Source: Ophiodon elongatus
Taxonomy: Eukaryota > Chordata > Actinopteri > Perciformes > Hexagrammidae
Length of the DNA stretch: 64,000 bases
Assembly: GCA_016806645.1 (NCBI GenBank)
Contig: JACSYO010000475.1
Span: 2,205,001 to 2,269,000 of the forward strand
Direction: 5' to 3'
Under the pieces are notes generated by a model that saw only the letters and a program-made list of their open reading frames with translations, did no database searches and was not told the origin of the DNA. Shown one piece after another: positions 14,746 through 27,500 of this stretch. Numbering within the stretch: position 1 is the first letter of the stretch; the number at the start of each line of letters is the position of its first letter. Position numbers and translations under genes: made by a program.

Positions 14746-15067
14746 ACCTGTCTTGGCTGTGTTTACAATCAGTTATCCACGAGGGGGCGCTAATACTCCA
14801 GTTTATGATCATTAATTAGGCTCTATAAACATTTTATTTGGATGTGGTGGTTTGTGTCATAGCAAAATGTTATTTGGCATTACTTAAATGTTGATGTAAT
14901 TGTTTGTACAAGTTAGAAAACTGTGTTTTATTATCATAACGAGCCCGGGGTGTCCTGCCTGCGTATGTCACAGGTACTCTTAACATGGATGAGGATGTGG
15001 CTGAAATAGGGAGGGTGTTAAAGTCGGGGGATGGGTGGAGTTGTCTACAAGCCTAGCAACCCTCACG

Positions 15068-15078
15068 CTATATATATT
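15068..15078 (+). promoter_or_regulatory. TATA-like A/T box of mybph
   Basis: CTATATATATTAG lies about 55-65 bp upstream of the mybph ATG. It can serve as a TATA box and is close to, but not a perfect match for, the MEF2 consensus YTAWWWWTAR. A TATA or MEF2-like element would suit a muscle gene. The position is seen; the function is inferred. Confidence 0.45.
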
Positions 15079-15132
15079 AGTTAAGATCCCTCCTGGCTCT
15101 TTTATCCAGAGGACTGGCCGTCTGTCAGCACG

Positions 15133-16382
15133 ATGCCAGGCAAACCTGCGCCCATCAAGAAGTCCCCAGTCAAACAGGCGGCCAAGAAGGCGCCTGAGCC
15201 CGCTGCACCTGCGGATGCTGCACCTGCGGATGCTGTACCTGCGGATGCTGTACCTGCGGATGCCGCTCCGGCTGAGGCAGCTCCCGCACCCGAGGGACAA
15301 GCAGCCCCCGCAGAGGACACCCCCGCTGCCGAAGGAGACACCCCAGGTACCCTGGGACTAAAGGCTCCTCGATGACCGAGGAAGTCTCTCCCGGGACACG
15401 CAGCGCTAAGCTCACTAATCTCAGCTAGATCATGAACAGGTTTGACTTGGAGTCACAACTTACTTCAGCTCAGGGACTGCTGCCTTTTTAATTAAACGTT
15501 ACTTGATTTTGGAAGCACTTTCTGTTGCCAGTTTGTTAGGTATACCGAGCTCAAACTAATTCAAATAAACAAGTAGGCTTAGTATCAAACACCTGTCAGT
15601 AGGATACAACATATTAACATCGCCTTAGCTACTCGGTTTTACTGGAAAATTAATAAACGTGATGAGTGCACAGTGCAAACACAGGGTGACTACTCCTCAA
15701 AACTAAAAAAACAATGTTTAGGCCTGGTCTCTGGTCTCTGGTGTCTGGTCTCTGGTCTCTGGTGTCTGGTCTGCTGACTCCAACACACTACACCTGCAGC
15801 AAAGGAGACACCAGCAACAACTCTTGAGCCAGGTGGCTGATGCAGCAACTGTCAACCTCATCACTCTGAAACCAAAACCGTTACTTGTTGAAATGTAGCT
15901 ATCATTTACGGTGGAGCTTTAATACCCTCTGATGTTGACACAACTGAGCGTGTGGACTATTGATGCTGGTGATCAGTGGTTATTCAGGCTTTGAAGCAAT
16001 GAAAATAAGGACAATTTAGTTATTTAGTGGAATGCATTTTATTCACCCTTTTTTTTTTTTTTACTGCATCCAGTGTAGAGCTCTTCACTTGCCAACATAT
16101 ATCAAACATCTAATACACCTAATTTCAGTATGTTTATCATGATTGTTGAAGTCCCTGCATCCCTGCTGTCCCTGCAGGAACAGTTCTTGTAAGAAGCGGC
16201 ACAAAATGCATGGGACTGGATGTGGTCGAGTGACTGCTATTGTTTTTGCACGCCAACCTCAACATCTAACACCTAACTTCAGCTGATGCCACAGCCACCG
16301 AGGGAGCCGACTCCTACTGAGTGTAAACACACAACACACAAGCTGTAATGCATGGTGTGTTTGTGTCCCACTGTGTGCGACT

Positions 16383-16431
<49 letters not shown>

Positions 16432-19400
16432 ATTTGCTCATCATCTGTTATGATATTTCAGTTTGTAAAGTTCATCTTATGTACATTTTCATCTTTGAGC
16501 TCTTTGTCTTTTTAACCAACGCATGAGGTTTCACTTTGTGATGGTCTTCTGCTGTGTGCAAATGTTTTACAGTGTCCCTTCTTGTCACTGTGAATATTGA
16601 AAGTTTTGTTCCCACTGCTCCGTTCTGCTGCTCGCTTCTGTGTATTTTTATGAGTGTATCATGATGAAATTAGCTTGAAAGTGATTGAATCCCAGCGTGA
16701 GTGATGTCATAGTGTAAGTCACTAATTGGCTTTCCTAATGGCATTCTAACACTAGCTGCTGCTGCTGAAGACGATGCCGCTGCTCCTGCTGCAGATGCGC
16801 CCTCAGACGGTAAACATAAACCACCACAGAGACAGAAACATTACTACTCAACCACAAAATGCAAATAATGATGACTGCTTTATTGAGAATCTCATCAAAC
16901 AAGTGCCACCCATTATACTGCCCCTAATGTGAGATGTGAGGACTAGTGGATTCTTAACAAAACTTTGAACCTCTTGATACATTTTCCAGTGAAATGTTTT
17001 GGCAGGTTGAAATGTCTCTTTACAGAAAACATTTTTATCTATTTCTAAAACATGAACCTCCTGCTTGTTTGATGCTAGCTGCTCCAGCAGAAGCTGCTTT
17101 AGTTGAAGAGCCGCCAAAGGCCTCCACGCCCCCACCTCCTGCAGGTAACACCAACACTCTGCTGTTAGCTTGGTCCTGCAACACCCAATCCAGAGTTATG
17201 ACAAGGACAAAGTGAACAATTCCGTTTTAGTGTCACATCCTCACTTTTTTAGAAGCTGGAAGTAGCAAATATTTGATATTTTGGCTTTAATAACAACTAA
17301 AAACATAATTTAGATATTAAAATAGTTGCACATCATTTTCTGTGAATCAATTAATCAACAAATATTTGCAGTTGTACATCAGGTGACGACTCATTATGGC
17401 AATGGTTCTTCAGAATTATAACGCATCATTTTACCTGACACATTTATGAATTATTGATAAATCCAAGATAATAATCTGCAACTATTTTGATAATAGGTTA
17501 ACTGTCATTCTGTCATTTTTTCAAGCAGAAATGTCCAAAATATATTTGTTCCATCTTCTCAATTGTGTAGATTGTTTTATAAATTTAAAATGCCTGAGTT
17601 TTGGACAAAACAAGACATTTGAAAATGTCACCTTGGGCCTAAGGACATTTGTAAAAAAAGATTTTAATCGTTTAATTGAGACAATAATCTGCAGAATAAT
17701 TGATAATGAAAATAATCAGATGTTTCAGTCCTACACACATGTAAAATGAAGGATATGTCAACATGTTCGGTGTCATTTCAGCTCCTCTCACTGTCCACTT
17801 CAATCCTTTTACTAATCTGCACTGTTTGAACCTCCTTCAGTCCCCACCAGCGCTCCTCTGGCCGTATCCGTGGACGATGTGACCGATTCCAGCCTCACCA
17901 TTAAATGGAACACGCCAGAGACCATCGGAGACTCCGGCCTGGACGGATACACCATCGAGTACTGCAAGGATGGAAGTAAGTCTGTGTATGTGTGCGTATG
18001 TATGTGAGGCTGCACCTGTCTCCAGAGTGTCAGAGGCCAGATGGACTCAAAGCTGTGTCCAGGCCGTATACGGCAGGCAGCATTTCACCGGCTGTCACTG
18101 TACTGGATCTTCTCACACCACTTTTAGAAGCCCTCGTTTGCTCAGATGACAGCATGCCTTCTGAGGTTTCATCAGGGCAAAGTGTGCTCCTTATGTGCAG
18201 GTCGTTTGTAAACTTGTCGACAGGCGATAAACCACTTAACATGTCCCATTAAAGGATGTTTTACACTTTCAACATGGAAAAAGGTTTCAGGAGGAATGTG
18301 TAGGTCAAGAAATATGTTGCAGCCTAACAAGCTATTATGACATGTATGCTTCACAGTTAAAACTGCACTGAAAGCTACATACTTTACCAACACAAAAACT
18401 GTGTTCCCCATGCAGCAACAGACTGGGTTGTAGCTCAAGAGGAGCTGACCCCAACTAATCACTTCTGCATCCAGAATCTCACATCCTGTGACCTGCTGCA
18501 TGTGCGCGTGATGGCTGTAAACCGTGGTGGCCGCAGTGAACCTGGAACACTTGCTGAGCCTGTGCCCATCCGGGAAATTGGTGGTGAGTAGGAGCCAATG
18601 TTTCACAAACTGACCAATTATAAGGGGAATTCCAAACAGCCCAAGCAGCAATTGTAACCCATCTTCGATCTGTGCGGCCATATATGAGCGTAACGGTGTA
18701 CAGAAGTGTGCAACATGTCCATTTCTCTGCAAAAGTGACTCGAAATTCTTAAAGTCCAAACAAAATGTCCCTGCAAAAGAGGGGTTTTTTCTACTGATGT
18801 AAGAGCAACTTATAAAATGTAATGTCTTCAACCTCTTTATCAGGAGCTCGCTGGGGGTCGTTCTTTAACTTATGACCTAACTGAAAAATGCTCATGTTGC
18901 AAGCAGGGAGGAGGACGTATTAACTGCCAGCGGCTAAGATGGACTGCACAGAAGTATGCACATAAATCTTACAGGTGCAGACAAGACCTTTCATCAGCTG
19001 TAAATCATTCTTACACTTGTCCACACATCGTCAGTCCTTCAAATAAGAAGGCGACGCACTCGCAGATTTTCTACTTCACCTGATATTTAACTTTTAATGA
19101 AATTAACCTTGTTTTTTTGCTGGTAGTGCCCTAAAGGACTAAAAGAGATGTAAAGCTAACAAGAGCACACTACACAAACATTAAGAAAAGTTAAGTGAAC
19201 ATGGAAACCAATATGTATAAATACCAATATACATATATGCTTAGTTTTAGCCCTGACTGTTAGATTGTTTAACTGCAGAATCATTTGCAGTTCAAAATAC
19301 ATATTTGGAACATAAAAATCTCTTCTCCTAGTATTCAGGACTGTATACTTTCAAATGTGGGTACTGCAGTGGTTAACTGTCTGGCACTAAAATGGCTTCG

Positions 19401-22400
19401 GCTGCATCCGTCTTCAAGATGATTTAATGGAAGACTGACTCAGGCAAAGGAAAACATTTAGCTAATGAGCCATCTGGCAGCCATATTTTTTACTGACTTC
19501 AACCCTGTCAGTGTGACCTCAATGTCACTTTCTCTCTTAAATTTATGGCAGTGGCTCTCTAAGTGATACCTGTGCCAGACAATAGAACCGCTAATGTCTT
19601 GCAATAAATAAACATTCCGTAATATAACATGTCTTCATTATGCCTATTTCAAATTCACTTCAAAGTCACTTTTCTGTGATTAGAAATATTAGCCACTATT
19701 CCTCTTACACTGGTTTATGTTCAAAAGTGCAGTAAATGGCTTAAAGATCCCCCTAAATTACCAAAGTGACACTATCAACCTTTTCTTTGCTTCGTTAAAC
19801 CGACGTTGGTTTCGTTACTGAAGCTGTGAATTTCCATCAGTGCTCACACCGAGTCACATTGACGTAGTGCAGGCCTGAGCTGACATGCCCCAGTTATCCA
19901 CTTTCAGAAGGACAGCTTAATGTCTCCGAGTGTATTTCCTGGTCGGGCTTCAGACTGCAGCGAACAAACAGGAAACAAGTTAGTGGAGAAATGTAGTCAT
20001 GCCACAAGAACTGCTGGTCAACTGAGGGGAGTGACACATGAGCCTAATTGATGGATTCTGGGTGGCTTGTTGCGAGTAAATTCAGCTGTGTGTCAGTCAC
20101 ACGCTGTCCTGACCAGTCACCCATATACATCCAAGCTTCTGATAAAGACACACTGTCCTGGATATGCTGAAAGCCCCCCACAAAGACTCTTTATCCAGAG
20201 ACAAAGACAGATTATAAATTATTTGCAGGACAACTTGCTGGCTGCTGGATGCTGTAATGCCAGCAACACTTGGGGCATTGCTGGGAATGGTGCTGATTAG
20301 CAGGGATTACTGTTCGAGCCAAATCTGGAGGCGGACCTGATCCTCATAGGGATGGTTGGTTCCAGGGGCCATATCTCAGCCTCTGCAGCAGTGATATGGT
20401 GACAAATATAAGGACAAAGAGGATGAGAGACACTGGGCAAGAAACCTGGTTAGAAGCGGAACAAAACGATGTACAGAAGGACGGTGGGGAGTTAAATGAG
20501 AGGATATTTTGAGTGGAGAAGGAGAAGCACAGGGGAGAGGGGTGATGGAGGGCAGCAGGTTTGGTGTATCCTGTAAGCCCAAAGAGCTTTTCAGAAATTT
20601 GCTGCTTGTGCAGAAACATGCCAGGGATGCTGTTCCTGATATTTAGCACCCGGCTATCCAACATAGTGGTTAATTAAATGACTCAAGTCCCAACTGCGGT
20701 GCAATTTCATCCATATCCGTTTATCCACAGCTCGAGCATACACGCAGTTATCGCTATTGATTTGGGTGTGTTTAGTTTCCAATCTGTTGCACCTCATTGT
20801 TTCTATATGTGATGTATGACCACTCTAATTAGTTAAAAAGTGGTGACAACTTCCTGCTGCTTCTTTGTGCATTACAACAGGGAACACATGTTGGCGTTTA
20901 TCCTAGTGTCTCATCACCAAAGCTATTTTAAGAGCTGCTGGATGCAGGGTCTTCCTCTTTTGCCTGTCTGCCCAGATACTGTACTTTTCCTCTTTCTTTA
21001 GCTAGATGTCCTATGTATGACTACTTCATAATCATCAATAACACTGTGACATGGATTTATTTTTTAATTTGATAACCACACAGATGGTGGACCGTTAGTG
21101 GAGTGTTTGTTGTTTTGTTTGTTTAGTATTTTTGCATTAGTATGGTATCTAATATTCTGTTCTTTATGTGTGTTTGTCTTTGTGTAAGTACTAAAATCTT
21201 AATGCTAATAACATTTAATCTTACAAGCAATGATTATTTTGATTATCGATGAATCGTTTAAAATGGTCATTTAGAATTTCTCAGAGCCCACAGTGATGTC
21301 TTCAATAAGCTTGTTTTGTCAGATAAAGAAGATATTTAATATGTGATTATAAGAAGAGCATTTTAAAAGCTAAAAATAGACAATGTGTCGCATTATTTCT
21401 TGAATGAAACAATAAATCGATTATAGAAATAATTGCAGATTAATTTTCTGTTGATCAATCAACTAATTCTTGCAGCTCCCACTAATAAATTATAATCATC
21501 ATCCTTTATAAAATACTAAAGTAAAAGAACACATTCATACCAAAAAGTTTAATATCCAAAGTATTAAAATAAAATGTTGTGATAAGTTTGGATCGTTGGT
21601 CCGTCTGAACTAACTTGGGTTAATTTTAGCTGCTGAAGTCATGTTCTCTTGTCAGCTTTGCGGGGGAGGGAGGGAAAGGGGGGGGGGCTATTTTGGACTT
21701 GTTGACCTGTCCTTTTGAGCATACATACCCCACTTTGAAGATACAAACGGGAAGTGTATACACTACTGGCTGGTAATGCTAGCAAATGTTTTCAAGTAGG
21801 GGATTTCTTTACGGAGGTGTCCAGGTTATGTCAATATAAAAAAAAATAGCCAAAACAGATGATGGCTGAGACGGAAGATAAACATGGCTGACTTTACTGC
21901 TTGTTTTTCAGAGCGTCCCAGGATCCGCATTCCCCGCCATCTCAAATCCTGCTATGTCAAGCAGGTTGGAGAGCAGATCAATCTGGTCATCCCCTTTCTT
22001 GTAAGCTGCATGTTATGGAAATTAAACCTTTCCAATCTCCTTTAGAGAAAACATGTGAAACATGCGATGTGAAACACTTAAATGTCTTTAAGCATGTATT
22101 TAACAGACACTTAGAATAATTCAATTGAATGGACAGAGCTCTTTTACCACAGATAGTTCGGAGGTCTGACCCCCAATTTTTTTTTAACATAGTCTTATAC
22201 ACATTCGTTCGTATCCCCCGCGTCCCAGGAAGGACGAGCTGTCTCTGTGTTTAGGGTTCAGAAATACAAGTTACCACCACACTGCACATATACTCAGTCT
22301 GTATAATCCATGAATAACATGTGCAGTTGTCACAGAAAACTTTACAGACATCCCGCTTCTCCTTCTCTCTCTTTTTGCAACTCCTCAGGGAAAGCCCAAA

Positions 22401-24520
22401 CCTGTGGTGTCCTGGCTCAAGGACGGCCTGCCTGTGGACGCAAGGGTCAACATCAGGAACAGTGACAAGGACAGCATCATATTTATCCGCCACTCTCAGA
22501 GGGAGGACTCTGGTGTTTATGAGATTACCGTTAAAGTGGACAGCATTGAGGAAAAATCCACCATCACCCTTCAAATTGTGGGTGAGTCGCACGTGCTTAT
22601 GTTTACACACAAACAACACACTTGGATGCACGCCTGCGTGTGTGACAGGTGTGAATGTGGACTTATTTCAGACTTGTCTGTTGAATCTGCTCAGCTGGTT
22701 GTGCAGCTGGCTTGTTGACTTGTTGGTACTGAGGCTCGTGACTTGCTCTCGCAGAAATTCAAATCACTAGCCAACATACATCACACCTCTAACAACGATG
22801 GCCTGTGACCCTGCTGTCAGCTGCTGCTGTTAAAATATGTGGCCTCATGGTAGAGGCATTAGCATACAAATATTTGGTTCACTATTGATCTTGGGAGCAG
22901 ACACCTTTTATGCTGTTATGAAAACACTTGTTGTGATTTTAATCCTTTATAAATACATACAGTAATGTGTCTCCTCAGACCGGCCCGGCAGTCCTGCCAA
23001 TGTGAAGCTGGTGGACACCTGGGACTTTAACGCCGCTCTTGAATGGACCCCTCCCAAGGATGATGGCAACACAGAGATCACTGGATACACCATCCAGAAG
23101 GCCGACAGGAAAACTGGGGTATGACGGATGTATACCAGGCCAATCACATTGGCAGACTGAAGTTGCAGACATAACCGGATTCACACTCAACGCAAGAGAT
23201 TCACGGGAGTCACGCCATAGATACCTATGCCGCATGTTTTGATGTATAGTTCAGTGTCTCATTTATGGGGATTGGTGCCACCACAACACTAGACCGATGT
23301 CTTGTGTAAGATTTGGCCTGTCATGCTTTGATTATATTCCCCATTGTAACAATTTTTCTTTTATTCACTGAATCTGAATGCATTGGCCGTATTATCATCA
23401 TTTAATTCACTCTGATAGAGTGCAGAAGTTTAAACTTGCTTTATGTTATATTTACTCTGAACAACATCTACTGACATCTAAACATTGGAAACACAAGTAC
23501 TGCATGCTGACCAATCAGAGGTCTTTCAGTTTCCACTTGGGATCTCATGTCTCCCATGTCAGCTATGGCAAAGCTTCTGAGTCAATTTTGAATGTTGTAT
23601 TAGTGGTGTTAAAAGTCCCTTTATTGACTGGGTTTACATCGAACAGAATACTGGGAATAATTACTTTTTTTTTCTGGGGTTTATTGAAGAGTCTATCAAA
23701 ATGGCAATACTTCCTCTTAAAGTTGTGACTCATGGTTCAGGAGGGGAACCTTCAGAGATATAAGAGAATACCACTGCCAGGGAACATTGAAACTATTTAA
23801 CTGCCAGAACAGAACCTACAAGGCTACATTTGTAGGCGAGGACATACATATTGCTCACACTCCATCGCTTTCTGTCTTTCTTATATAAATAGTGGTGTAG
23901 TGAATAGAGAGAATTAGCCTAAAACGGGCATCCTAACCATCATCTAACTGCCAACCTGAAGCTATCAAGTGAATGATGGGTTGATTGATAGCCCACTGGT
24001 AATGACCAATCCAATGGGGACACATCACAATATAGTTTTCTATCCATCCACCTCTAGGAATGGTTCTCGGTGCTGGTGCACTACCACAGGCTCACTGCCA
24101 CCATCACAGATCTCATCATGGGCAACGCGTACTCCTTCAGAGTGTTCGCTGAGAACCAAGTGGGCATCAGTGAGATGAGCGCTGTCACCAAGGGGGTGGC
24201 CACCATCCATAAGACAGGTGACCTTCTTGATTCATTCCTTAATTTTTCTCAGGTCAATGTGTTGATTATGATGGAGAGTTTATTGTCAGTGCTGCGCTAT
24301 AAGTCTATACTACTTATACTGTAATGAGCTACATGAAGTGTATGAGAGTCTTGAATGTGTGTTGTGTGCGTTTATAAAGCAAAGACTTGAGGAGTGGAAA
24401 TGGCTTTGGCACTGCTTCAATCCCAAGTGGGTAGCTCTCTTGGCTCGTGCTCAGCTACTTCTGAAATAGAGGCTCTGACAATATAAATAAAAAGACAGCT
24501 GGCAGAGCAAATGTTGCTTA

Positions 24521-24566
<46 letters not shown>

Positions 24567-27500
24567 ACCTGTGCCTACCTACCTGCATTTGGTGATGTGG
24601 GGCGGGGGCTGTATCGAATCATTACTGTAACTCTCCCACTTACTCAGTCACTTCACACTGTAATTGGCCAGTGAAAGAGTAAGCTGGGTTTGACCTTCTC
24701 GCTCTGTCTCTTTTCATTCTTGACACAACTACTCTGTTGTCACTTCTTCTGTGTGCCGTTATCCCCGTATTTAAACATCACCCACTTCTCTAGGAAGTCC
24801 GGCCTCACTCCTTCCATTGTGACTAAAATGGACAAAAGCTTACTTGCCAGATATAGTGATTGTGAAATAAGTGATTTTGACAGCGTGGGAAAGAGGAAGT
24901 GAAAGGAGTAAATTGTAGTGAGAAAATACAAAGAATTCCCATCAGAAAGAAATTGAGTGGTGAAAGATCTTTTTCCATGAACTTTCACCAAAGCTTTTAG
25001 CATTTTAGTTAAAGCAATCCTGTCACTCATAGCTGCTGCTATGCAGCAAAAGTTACATACTTTCACTTTCAGACACAATTAACTATCCTGTGCTGTCAAT
25101 ATTTTGCTATCCCTTGAATAAGTACAGACAGGTATTGTAAGAAGAAGAAGAACTTCTTAATGAGATCTTGATCCATGTGTCCACAGGTATCGTCTACAAG
25201 CCTCCCGAATACCCAGAGCGTGACTACAGCGAGGCACCCAGGTTCACAGCACCCCTCATTAACCGTGCTGCCACTGTGGGATACACCACCAAGCTGCTGT
25301 GCTCTGTCCGTGGATGCCCCAAGGTCAGACACTCTTAACTATATACTTTATATAATAAAATATATAACTATACAACTGTCCATACATACCCCACACTTAG
25401 CATGGAAGCCCATGGATCATTATATAGTTTCATGTGTCATGCCCATCACCCTTACTTCACCATTTTCAGGTTAATGTGCAGTTTGTGTTTGTGTTTCCAT
25501 CACCTATAGTATATCTTATTGGTGTATTGTGTCCAGGATCACAATAGTCTCACTTTTAGCTAATGCTAACAGCTAGCTTTTTCACCACATGCTCACTTGA
25601 CATAGCAAGGAGGGGCTGGGGAGATGCCTGGAAGATATTTTTTTTATATTATGGGAAGCTGAATGTTGCAATACATTTGTTATTCTATATATAAACACTT
25701 TTGTTTTGCCCAGGGACCCTCGATAAATCATTTGAGCGAGTGATACACTGCTTCAAATGAGATATTAATGTCACTGCTATAAACATCCACTGTTGAAGTG
25801 GGGCAGGGCTTGCACTGGAATGTCGATGTGAAGTTTCAGTATTTCTCTCACTGTTCTTGTCGGCTGCTGCTCTGGTTAAACATATCTTTACAGTTGTTGG
25901 CTGTCGCAGACAGCTTAAGTGGCAGGCCATGGTGGAAATGCAGCTGATTATGCATCCTAGCTGTCCTTGACAACTCAGCAAGGACAGCAGCGGTTGAACA
26001 GTCTGCACATGCCAGTGAATTAGAGCCAAATCAAACAGGAACTAATGTAGGCTCCAGCAAACACAAGGACTCAAGTGAAGAGGGACTGCCACCAGTAGAT
26101 ATAGGGCAATTCCCAGAACTGTGTCTACTGTATGTTTATGGTTCATACAGTGAAACCCTTGCTCATCACAGGCGTCTGAGTGGAGAAGACCTACTATGTC
26201 TAATTGAGTCTTAAGTGCCTGTCCCTGCGGACCAGCAGTCAACTGAGTCGTAGCAGCTGTGTGCAAACACTGGTCATCTGTAGGGGACCACAGACAGAAA
26301 TACATTCATTCTGTGAATGGGTACTTGCATATTAAACTGCTGTCACAGGTTACTCCCTCTATGTAACCATTTACACACACACACACTTAATTGTAGCTCC
26401 TAACACATCTCTATAGGCCACGTCAATCTAAATAATTACAAACAGTCAAATGACATAACATGCAATTTCAGTTTAATTTATCTCTCAAACACTCCCTCTG
26501 TCTCTATCACCCCGTCGTGCATGTTCTTCCTCTCTCTCCCTCTTGCTTTCTTTTCTCGCTGTAGACATTCTGTAAATTAAAATATTTCACACTGTGCACT
26601 TGTGTTGGAGCATGTGTGTGCTTATGGGCTCTGGCTTAGAGTCCAGAGTCATTAAGGACTGCTGAGTGAGGTCCAGCAGAAAAGCCTTTAGTGTGATAAG
26701 TTGTCCTGCTGTGTCTGATAAAGAGTTGTCAGATACAGTGGCAGAGACTACATGGGTAGCTGTTAGAGAGAATAGAGAGATAAGCAGGGAAGAGAAAGAA
26801 GAGACAATGATAAGAAGTATAGTCTGCTGTCCTGTCATGGTTAAGTGGAGATGATGCTGTAACACAGAGGGTACTATATTTGCCAGCTGTCCGGACCGCA
26901 GCAAAGTTATCAGTGTGACTGAGTTATCCCTGTAACATACCCACACATGGATGCCCAAAGACAGACTTGTGATGGGACAGGCAAGAGAGAAAGGAAGATT
27001 AAATAATAAGAGCAGAAGAGGTGAGTGGATGGGTTAACATTCTCTTGACCTCTCTGTCAATTCAACACGACTAAAGGCTCTATTTTCGTGCTGGTGCAGA
27101 CAGCCGTGTCAGACCTGGTATTTTCTTGAGGAATCCTCTGGGGACCATGAAGATGTGTTACCAAAGGGCTGTTAAGATGTTTCAGTCTGGACCAATGTGG
27201 TGACAGACACAACTGACCAACATTACCATCCATAGAAAGTACCGGTAGTTGGGCTAAAAATGCATTACATCAAAATATTTTTTCCATAAAACCTCATGTC
27301 TTTGCAGACTGATTCCCGGTTTCATGCATTGATGCACCGATCCACACCATGATGCCATTTGATCATATATTTTGGAGTGATACACCACACTGTTCAACTC
27401 ATTTAAAACCTGCAGGTCTACCAAGATAAACAGCACTATCAGCATAACCTTTTATTTGCGGTGTTAGTTTGCAACAACATTATAAGCATTAGCAGCATCT

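Noticed and set aside
18172..18831. 219-codon minus-strand reading frame
   Set aside because: It lies antisense over a true mybph Fn3 exon (18416-18583) and flanking introns, has no family motif, and the plus-strand exon explains the openness.
22251..22770. Frames of 126 and 149 codons on both strands
   Set aside because: Shadows of the mybph Ig exon at 22389-22581, whose frame alone gives an Ig fold.
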